Assembly (NCBI GenBank): GCA_022410635.1
Contig: JAJVDF010000662.1
Span: 321,887-385,886 of the forward strand
Length of the DNA: 64,000 nucleotides
Origin: Tretioscincus oriximinensis
Lineage: Eukaryota > Chordata > Lepidosauria > Squamata > Gymnophthalmidae
Direction: 5' to 3'
Of this stretch, positions 56,885 to 64,000 are shown in pieces. Position 1 is the first letter of the stretch; every line of letters starts with the position of its first letter. The position numbers were made by a program, and so were the translations under genes. The notes beneath the pieces were generated by a model. That model was not told the DNA's origin. It ran no database searches and saw only the letters and a program-made list of their open reading frames with translations.

Positions 56885-57445
56885 GGCTGCATTCAGACAT
56901 TGCTTATTTATTCTGTTATATTTAGATGTTCTCAAATAAAGCATTTAATGGACTGCTGTTCTGCAATTGTCAAATATAGTGAAATTAATAAACACTGTCT
57001 GGAAGCAGCCTCTGTCTTTATTTGTATACTTACTGTTCTTCATACTACTTCATTAAATCACTATCATCAATGTTACTTTCAAATAAAGCCTGCTTTATTT
57101 GAAAGTAACACATAGGTTTATAGCCTGGGATATCAGGATGCACTGGGCTGAACAATCGCTCCCCCTGGACACACCTACCTTGCTCTTCTGCAGTGGCGGT
57201 GGCAACATATTCATGAGGGCTGCCACTGCCGTGGCAACATGCAGGGCACTGCCATCGCACTGACACAGCTCCTGCAGGGTGGCTTCCTGATTTGCTGCTG
57301 GGAGCATGCAGCTTTGGGAGCAGATTTTGTGGCACTCTGCTACAAAATCGAAATAAAGGAGAATTCTAGCAAGTGGATTGCTGACAATCCTTGAAGACAT
57401 GTGCCGAATCCAACAGGGACATTAATCCTTTGTTTGCACAGGGCC
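56885..57445. mobile_element. Harbinger-like element with internal palindrome
   Basis: The left end GGCTGCATTCAGACATT follows TTA; the right end is TTGCACAGGGCC. A perfect 19-2-19 palindrome lies at 57071-57110. The GC-rich part (GGCAACATGCAGGGCACTGC) resembles 60670-61054. Possibly one element inserted beside or into another. Confidence 0.55.
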
Positions 57446-57571
57446 AAAGCAACATGGTATTCTGGTCTACACGACTCTTTGCAAGATCCATATGCTGTTT
57501 AGTGTTACTGTGACACTATAATGGTTATTTGTTTCAGAGAAATAGCTGTGTTAGTTTAGTAGAAAGTCCAG

Positions 57572-57734
57572 CAAAGAAGCTAGCAGCACTTTGAGACTAA
57601 CTTGAGAAAAGTGGGTGGCATAAGCTTTCGTAGACACGTCTACTTCTTCAAATGCTTCAGAAGTAGACGTGTCTACGAAAGCTTATGCCACCCACTTTTC
57701 TCAAGTTAGTCTCAAAGTGCTGCTAGCTTCTTTG
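57572..57734. repeat. Near-perfect 163-base palindrome (foldback family)
   Basis: Arms of about 70 bases from CAAAGAAGCTAGCAGCACTT to GACACGTCTACTTCT, then the same in reverse complement. The arm sequence matches the foldback at 5155-5265. The flank GAGAAATAGCTGTGTTAG (57537-57554) is also shared. Confidence 0.9.
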
Positions 57735-58980
57735 ATGGTTATTTGTGTTGTAGAAGATATGTTATGCTAAATTCCTTGTATGTAATTATCATGCTTGTGG
57801 GGCTGTGATATTACTTTGTTTTATTTCATTCCTGTATGCTGGAATTCCTTTGCTGGAATTCCTGTATGAGTTTAGAATCACCCTCTGAATAATGCTATTG
57901 CTTTGGTGCTCATAAATTACCATCCGGTAGAAAATCTCATTTTGCAAGTAATTATCTTCCATTGGAAAAGTAGAAATTAAAGGCACAAGCTAAAAATGTA
58001 AGTCATCGGCACTGCAGAGATGAGATCAAGTTAATTAAAGTCATTGAGATTGTGAAGGGGATACCCACACAACCAATTCAGTATGGTGAGTGCACACACA
58101 GGAAGTATATTAGAGAAATGATAAAATATAGAAAAGCATATAGAGAATTTACAAAGATGTGTTACTGTTTTCAGTTACACTTAACAACAAAATGTACTTA
58201 CATTTGAAATGGTTATGTGTATCCATTTGGGAATCAAACCAAAACAAATTTACTTTATTAGAATTAAATTTCAGTTTTATTTCCTAAGGTCTCTTTTGCA
58301 ATAGAGACCATTTCTAAAAAGGGAAGAACGATGGAACTGTCTCAAAACAGCCCCTACTGGCAAACTTTGAGACTGTTTTCTTTTCCTCTACAAATGTTGT
58401 TTAATGTTCTGAAACAAATATCGGAGGCTATAATAACAGAGATAAACCTAAAGAAGTTTCTACTTAGCTAAAGTGTTCATGTACATTTATCTTGTCCTAT
58501 CACATGCATCTCTTCCACTGATAAGAGCTCAAGATGGTTCTTCAGACCAAAGTTCTTTCTGCACTAGATTTTATTCTGGGATCTGTCTTTTGTCTGGGGC
58601 CATCCCATTTGGGAGCTGTCATGGTTTGCAGCAGCAAGTGAACAGCAGGCTCTTACTCTGAGATATATCCTGGAATAACACTCAATGTGCAAAGGATCCA
58701 AGTCAGATAAAGGATCTATCTAGTCCTAATCCAAAGTTGCTGTTGACAACTTTTATCTATCTCCAGGGAGTCAGAAAGACATTGCTAATAATTAATAAGG
58801 ACAACAAAATGTCTTTGGTGCCAAACATTTTCCTGTATACCATTTAAAGTAAAGGTAACTCATATATGGCCTTTTACAGGGTTTAATCTGAAGAGTACGT
58901 TCTTGTTATTCAATGCTATGGGAAATGCATATACCTTGCATTGACAGAGTGTGAAAATGTGCAGAGAACAGTTGCCTTAC
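57735..58980. other. Intronic sequence, no recognised feature
   Basis: Sequence upstream of the Ig4 second-half exon and downstream of the first-half exon in transcript order. I see no element. Confidence 0.5.
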
Positions 58981-59115
58981 CATTGAGAAGCCAAGTAATC
59001 TGAGGTACAGGAGTGCCCTCAACTGAACACTGAAGTACAAAATCTTGTCCTTCACTCACACTGCAGGACTTCAGCAAACTGGAAAAATGGGGGGCAGTGT
59101 CCTCCACTTTGGGTC
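58981..59115 (-). CDS. MYLK: MYLK exon: first half of Ig4
   Basis: The 135-base exon runs from an ATCCCACAG acceptor to an AATG/GTAAGG donor, phase 1 at both ends. It encodes PKVEDTAPHFSSLLKSC, then SEGQDFVLQCSVEGTPVPQ and ITWLLN. These are the A to C strands of Ig domain 4, with the B-strand Cys (LQCS) and the core Trp (ITW) spaced 12 apart as usual. The run from EGQDFVLQC to the Trp is almost identical to the human protein as I recall it, making this one of the clearest family markers in the window. It lies 290 bases downstream of the previous exon. MYLK Ig4 belongs to the N-terminal extension found only in the long isoform. Confidence 0.95.
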
Positions 59116-59405
59116 CTGTGGGATAAAGAGAGAAACACAAAATACACAACTAACATAACTCAATGCTAACTTCTTTCAGAACAGGCAAATCATTCTTATA
59201 ATACACAGTGAAGCAAAGTAGATTCTATTGTTTTAATCACAGCTCCATCAAGCAAATTATCAAGCCAGATTGCCCTTAGTAAGGTAACTCCATAAACAAC
59301 TTACGTTTTGGTGAGCTATCTTATTTGAACCTTATCTGTATTTGAACCTTCAGTTTACAGGATGGTATGGTCAATGGAGTTTTGCCAGCAAAAAAGCAAA
59401 CTTAC

Positions 59406-59609
59406 TTTTTACAGTTAATATCCATCTTGTTGACGTCTGACCATGAGCATTAGAAGCTGTGCAGCAGTAAGACCCACTATTTTCCAACTGGGCTTTTTTT
59501 AGGTACAAGCAATGCATCCCATCTTCTTCATATATTTGAATTTCACCTCCAGTTTCTATGTGGGTTCCTTCTTTAAACCATTCAATGGTTGCGTTTGGTT
59601 TCCCTGAAA
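59406..59609 (-). CDS. MYLK: MYLK exon: remainder of Ig3 (alternatively spliced exon in human)
   Basis: This 204-base, phase 1-1 exon encodes VSGKPNATIEWFKEG through the C-terminal strands of Ig3 (YCCTASNAHGQ, WILTV). Two acceptors lie 6 bases apart: TAG at 59610-59611 and CAG at 59604-59605. The upstream one is chosen because it restores VSG and gives the usual Cys-to-Trp spacing of 12; the other gives 10. From recall, the human counterpart is the exon skipped in the non-muscle isoform 2 (about residues 437-506), which carries the Src/Abl target tyrosines 464 and 471. Here the first Tyr is kept (codon 59530-59532, in QIYEEDG). The second is Cys (59509-59511), with a Tyr two residues later (59503-59505). 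As the exon is symmetric in phase, skipping would keep the frame. Confidence 0.93.
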
Positions 59610-60669
59610 CTAGATCATTATAGATAAATTATAGAATTATCTTAGCATTTAGCTGCAAAGCTTCCCAATATATTCTTTTACTACCATCATTCTTTGGTTC
59701 TCCTCTAACAATAGTAAGCTGAAGAAACAGCCTTGTATGCAACAGACAAATTACAATAGTCTTACTGCCAAGTACATAACAATTTGTTTGGAAAAAAAAC
59801 TGATTTGAAAATGTTGAGAGGAAATTGTGAGTTTATATGCATTGTTCAATGATCTCTCACTATCCCTTTCAGACAACAGATCATTTGTATGGATAGTATA
59901 AAATTACNAGAAGAACACAAAATCTCTATCTCCTGTGGAAACACGTCCATCATTTTGATCTCAGTTTAGCCCACACATGTAGTGATCAAGATGGTGGATC
60001 ATAAAAACAAGGAGCCAGACAGAAAAATCCGTACCACTGTTTGGGGAAAAATCATGGTGAGAACTTTTTTTTCTTAATAGTGACAATTTTTTCCAAAGCT
60101 GTGCTATGATTGTCATAGATACTATAATATGTGGTAATTCTAACCTTCCCCTGGGATACCTCCATAGTTTTGGCTACAACTGGACAGGCCCAAAGTGACC
60201 CTTCAGTCCAAATAAAAAAAAATTTTTTCTAAAGGAAATTCCTACAGTTGGCATATAAAGCATAATCAATGGGAGGGAAAAATGAAATAACATTTTCTTT
60301 TTAATTTTTTAAAAAATGCATCAACTTTTATTCAATGTAGATAATACAAATTGACTGTGGTATGGTTAATTTTAAATGTTTAATTTATGGATTACCAGTG
60401 TCCTGAAATGTTAAATGATTTAGTCTTCACACTTATATGGACATGTCAGATGCATGTTTTTGTTAAAACAAAACCGCATAAGTTTCCAGCCCAGTTTTGT
60501 ATAAATGCACATTTTAACATATATGCAATCTGCCACCGGAACATTTATCACCTTGTAGTATTTCTGCAAAGGTAAAGGCCAAAGCAACAGTTATGTTAAG
60601 TAATATTAGAATTGAATAAAATATTGACTTAATTGATAGACCAGAGCATTGCAAATAAGAATGCACTTA

Positions 60670-61054
60670 GGCCGCACCCCACGCAGGCTTATAGACCAAG
60701 ATATCAGGATATCAGGATATCCCAGCCATAAGCTATTGGCCCACACTGCCACACATACCTTATCCTTGCATGGCAGCAGCTTCCTACTCTTGAGGAGCTT
60801 ACCGCCATCATGGCAATGTGTGGGGACGCTGCTGCCACGCTGATGCAGCTTTTGCTGCCAAGATCTCACCCTGGAAGCAAATGGTGATGACACATGCAGC
60901 TTTAGGAGTGGATTCCATGGCCCTTCACCACAGAATCACCTTTTCTCCGCTCCCAAAAACTGCGAGTGGTTCACTAACAACCCATGACTACGTCTGACAG
61001 GGTCACTGGTATGGCGATCCCACAGAAGTAATAATTTGTCATGGGGATGTGGCC
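60670..61054. mobile_element. Harbinger-like non-autonomous element, 385 bases
   Basis: GGCCGCACCCCACG at the left and CATGGGGATGTGGCC at the right form imperfect inverted ends. TTA and TAA flank them, a near match to a three-base TWA duplication. A tandem ATATCAGG unit lies near 60706-60722. Confidence 0.68.
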
Positions 61055-61454
61055 TAAGACGTAAAGAAACAGTCAAAGTATAACTCAAATAAAAAGGCCT
61101 CTAATAGAGTGGCCCTTGCTTAAGTTTAAATTTCAGCTCTTCATCTAATTTTGCTACCTTAATCATAATGATGGTTTGATTTTTTAATAGCAGGGTTAAA
61201 CCAAAGACATCATTCCTAGCTTGAAATAATCAGCCATATAAGTTTACTACAAATATATGAGTCAAACCTACAATATAAAAGACTACATGCAGTGGTTCCA
61301 ATTTGCTTGTCACAACAAGGGCAGTACCAGAAAATAAGGCCCGAAAACAATTAAAACTGTCTATGGAAATGCTTACTCAAGTGCTGGTTAAAAAGAGAAA
61401 GCAACTAAAAACTACAGAACTTGGGAACAGATATTTGCCCCTTATGGAAGAACA

Positions 61455-61748
61455 TGCTTTCCTCCAGGAAAGCTGGAGCAGCCTGGCTAGATTTAAGACA
61501 GGATTAACAAGTTCATGGACACCAAGGGTGTAAATAGCTACTAGGATGGATCTTTTGATGCTGCCTCTGGGATGAAGCAACATACAATCTTTCTGAAATA
61601 CCATTTGCAGTGTGTCGATAACAAGTGAAGATTTTGCCTTCTTCTACTTCAGACTGTTCACATGCAATTAGTAGGCCACTGTGTGAGACAGAATGCTGGA
61701 CTAGTTAGGCTTTGGCCTGATTCAGCAGAAATTTTCTTATGTTTTTAT
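61455..61748 (+). mobile_element. CR1/L2-clade LINE 3' end
   Basis: CAGCCTGGCTAGATTTAAGA, TAGCTACTAGGATGGATC and GAGACAGAATGCTGGACTAG, ending TTCTTATGTTTTTATG. Same family as the LINE at 41760-44297. Confidence 0.8.
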
Positions 61749-62544
61749 GCTGAAAATGAGATATCTGATATCCTCATGTTAATTTACATTCTTCTCCTTT
61801 GGCAATGTCTCTGCACCGGTTCCTATGCCACAAAACATTGAAGGTTTAAGTAATATTAACATTGTGTCAAGCTCCAAGCCATGTTATTTTAGCTCCAGCA
61901 GCCAACGATAGCGGGGTTACTCGATCGCATGCAATGTCTGCTGCATGATGTAGGGTGGATTTGCAGTGCCAAAAATCTCCAGTCTCCAAATTCCTCTAAG
62001 GTGGATTTAGAACACACTGGTTCTGGAACAACAAAACTAAAAGTAAAAGGCATAAAATCTTTGTCTAAGTATTTTCCTGCTGCTGACAAACAGTGTTGGG
62101 AGGCCATTTTTAATTCTGTCAAATGATGGTAACGTTCTGTTTTATGTAACAGGTAATAAAAGACAGTCATTATTTCTCTCACACACACTTTACAGTATGT
62201 TAGCAATTCAGGAGTTAGAACAATAATTGATGTCTCAAAATCAAAAATTGTTCCAACTCCACTAGAGCGCATCTCAAAATCTATCTTACCAATGCAACAA
62301 TAATGCATACAACATGTCATTGATAGCGTTTTTCCATTCACAAACCACATGGAAAGGTTTACTTTCCCATATAAATAATTTGTGACACGATAATGAAACC
62401 ACAATTTTCAAATTGCTGTCCTGATTTTTTTAAAAAAATGGGACTTAGAACACTAGTTCTGGAGTGACAATATGTTAATGTATATAATAGTTAATGTATT
62501 AGTTGACTTTGAGGTTTCTTAATAGGTTTTTTTAAGACGTTTAC

Positions 62545-63128
62545 CTTTGCATCTGAACACAATCTCTTCTCCCTCTGATGCTTCTTGGCTTTGTGGTCGA
62601 CATTCAAACTGTGGAGCAATACGTTGAGTCTCCCTCTTTAGATATGCTACACTTTTCTTTATTCCAAGACGATCTCCTAATTCTTTAGTCTTCTCATTAT
62701 TGCCTTTGATAGAGGAAGAAGCTTGCCAAGATGAAACAAGTGGTGCCTTTGGCTTGTTCCTATCATCTTCCTGACCAGGGCCTGACACTTTTAATTCTGA
62801 TTTTGGTCCAGTCTGGATTTTAATGGGCTGCAGAGTGATAGTGCTTGATGTTTTTTGCAGAACACAATGCCCTCTTCCTTCCTCTTTAGGTGGTTTTATG
62901 TTTTGCTCCTTAGTGTCTTCTATTTTATTATGTTTGGTTTCTGTGGTTGAAATAACAAGGGGCTCTCTCTTCATAATGGGTTTTTCTTTGGGTTCAAGCA
63001 AAAGTTCTGTGGAAGTGGATTTAAGTTCTTTAACAACCCCATTGCTAGTGGGTTTCTTGAACTCGGGAACCTCGATTGCTTTGGTATTGATAGTGGGTTT
63101 TGTAGAGGTATTGAGTTTTGCTGGTGTG
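62545..63128 (-). CDS. MYLK: MYLK exon: Ig2-Ig3 linker and start of Ig3
   Basis: This 584-base exon begins after a TTTTTAG acceptor (its first base completes a split codon) and ends at AAAG/GTAAAC with phase 1. It encodes about 194 residues. Roughly the first 160 form a low-complexity linker rich in Lys, Pro, Thr and Ser with no domain I recognise, beginning TPAKLNTSTKP. The last part, from APQFECRPQSQEASEGE to the B-strand Cys in FRCK, opens Ig domain 3. The linker sits between Ig2 and Ig3 of the long (non-muscle, about 210 kDa) isoform only and is poorly conserved in the family, while the Ig3 start is well conserved. The frame is open throughout. The preceding exon is not found between here and 64000. 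Confidence 0.92.
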
Positions 63129-63573
63129 CTAAAAACAAGACAGATTGAGAATATTTCATGTGATATACAATGTTTGCATACGTTTATTCAAAATTCTTAA
63201 TAGATAACGATATTAGTAAATTACTCTTAGGAAGTGAAACAGCATACAAGCATTCAGAGTCGTAAGCATAATATAAATAATATGGGCCATCTATCATTAG
63301 GTCAAGGAACTCATAGGGAACTTATAGCTTATAGGTCAACACACGGTGTCACGCCAAGGCTGTTAAGGTTTACTCACCAACATCTACACTTAAGAGATTT
63401 CTACTGTACAGAACCTACATTCTAGCTTGGTGTGTGATGAGGAAACCCTAATATTTCATAAGGAGAGACTTTTATTCTTGTTTTGGTTTTTAAAGGGGAT
63501 TGTCTTAGCTGACAAAGTAAACAGGATGACTCAACCACCCCTTTTTCAATTAAGATGTATTCAGGAAAGATTC
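63129..63573. other. MYLK intron upstream of the first visible exon
   Basis: AT-rich, without recognised elements; contains the TTTTTAG acceptor at its low end. Confidence 0.6.
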
Positions 63574-63576
63574 TTA

Positions 63577-64000
63577 GGCTGCAGAAAGCACTTTGAAAAT
63601 TTCCGAAGCCAATCTGAATTGAATGTCAAATTCCACGCCTGTTTCCACTTCTGCTTCAGAGCCCCTACAGAACATGTGGTGACATACGAATCCCTCCCAT
63701 CTAGCTCCAGAGAAAGCCAGAAAAAACTGTTTTTCGGGCCAGGTAGGGGGGAAGAGGCAGTAGCTACTAAGATCAAGGTTGAGATGGCGTGCTTCCTGCG
63801 TGGCAGGGTTGCCGCTGCAGCCAGGGAATTTAAAACAAAAAATCCCCCCGCCTCCTCAGTTGCTTGGTCAGCTCTTCTTCTGCTTGCATTTGGGCACTGT
63901 TCCACTCCTCCACCGCCTCCCCTTTGTCCCCTGCCTCTCATGCCCACCTGACCCTGCACAGAGAAGAGCAGCAGTGGCAGCAGGAGCAGCAACAGCGGCC
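63577..64000. mobile_element. Harbinger-like element, left part (runs off the window)
   Basis: It begins GGCTGCAGAAAGCACTTTGA after TTA and aligns with the left interior of 40120-41060 (AAGCCAATC, TTTCCACTTCTGCTTC, CTACAGAACATGTGGTGACA). The GC-rich right part continues past the window, so the other end is not seen. The long reading frames here on both strands are repeat-derived. Confidence 0.65.

Larger units (their letters stand above)
59610..62544. other. MYLK intron, 2.9 kb
   Basis: Holds the Harbinger-like element at 60670-61054 and the LINE tail at 61455-61748. A 171-codon minus-strand open frame (61889-62404) has no recognised domain. The rest is unremarkable. Confidence 0.55.
2972..63128 (-). 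other. MYLK: MYLK gene, internal portion (ten exons)
   Basis: This span covers the visible part of the myosin light chain kinase gene. The enzyme is a Ca2+/calmodulin-dependent Ser/Thr kinase that phosphorylates myosin regulatory light chain to start smooth-muscle contraction and non-muscle actomyosin tension. The visible exons encode, in order, a Pro/Lys linker, Ig3, Ig4, Ig5, Ig6, the DFRXXL actin-binding module and Ig7, matching the order I recall for vertebrate long MYLK. All ten exons join without a stop. Most introns are phase 1; phase 2 occurs before the first visible exon and on both sides of the 81-bp exon. No kinase, FN3 or calmodulin-binding sequence is present, so the gene continues past both window edges. 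Identification is strong; exact splice points are inferred from AG/GT signals and protein continuity. Confidence 0.97.

Noticed and set aside
59404..59603. Ig3 exon starting at 59603 after TTTCAG
   Set aside because: This shortens the Cys-Trp spacing of Ig3 to 10 and loses Val-Ser; the acceptor 6 bases upstream gives the family-typical VSG start.
63427..63992. Overlapping frames of 174 (plus) and 143 (minus) codons as a gene
   Set aside because: The sequence is a GC-rich Harbinger-like repeat shared with 40120-41060.
1..64000. CRISPR array, operon or prokaryotic system
   Set aside because: No regularly spaced identical repeats; spliced vertebrate gene structure and reptile retroelements throughout.

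Overview
The window is a piece of a vertebrate, almost certainly squamate-reptile, nuclear genome. It holds the middle part of one protein-coding gene, MYLK (smooth-muscle / non-muscle myosin light chain kinase), on the minus strand. The squamate assignment rests on the repeats: tRNA-derived SINEs with reptile-type tails, CR1/L2-clade LINE fragments whose 3' ends finish in TTCTTATG or ATTCTATG, and a chromodomain Ty3/Gypsy element. The species cannot be fixed from the sequence. I see no second host gene, RNA gene or CRISPR array. Nine isolated N bases are present, none in an exon.

MYLK is read from high to low coordinates. Ten exons were placed by translation and by splice-site and phase matching: 62545-63128 (linker after Ig2, start of Ig3), 59406-59609 (rest of Ig3), 58981-59115 and 56584-56736 (Ig4), 37302-37439 and 35753-35950 (Ig5), 29664-29910 and 25004-25084 (Ig6), 23600-24636 (large actin-binding DFRXXL exon plus start of Ig7) and 2972-3088 (rest of Ig7). 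They add up to 2,894 coding bases, about half of the long isoform, and join in one open frame. Ig1-2, Ig8, the FN3 domain, the kinase, the calmodulin-binding segment and the telokin end lie outside. The conserved Met that starts the short (about 130 kDa) smooth-muscle isoform in mammals is present at 24354-24356. A perfect CArG box (25658-25667) lies upstream of it, where an internal smooth-muscle promoter is expected.

The introns hold a dense mosaic of mobile elements. The 3089-23599 intron has LINE 3' ends, three SINEs, an L2-type RT fragment, foldback elements, and a Gypsy element reduced to two 322-bp LTRs around an integrase/chromodomain remnant, inserted in a SINE. The 37440-56583 intron has a 2.5-kb CR1-type LINE, a second CR1 3' end, a probable solo LTR, a full-length SINE, and Harbinger-, hAT- and mariner-like miniature elements. 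Several near-perfect inverted repeats (5155-5265, 37729-37822, 52140-52372, 57572-57734) would form long hairpins in the pre-mRNA.

The most informative points are: the candidate internal promoter; a change at one of two Src/Abl target tyrosines in the alternatively spliced Ig3 exon; a diverged repeat region replacing the mammalian 12-residue repeats; a NAGNAG acceptor; and the nested and palindromic transposable elements.
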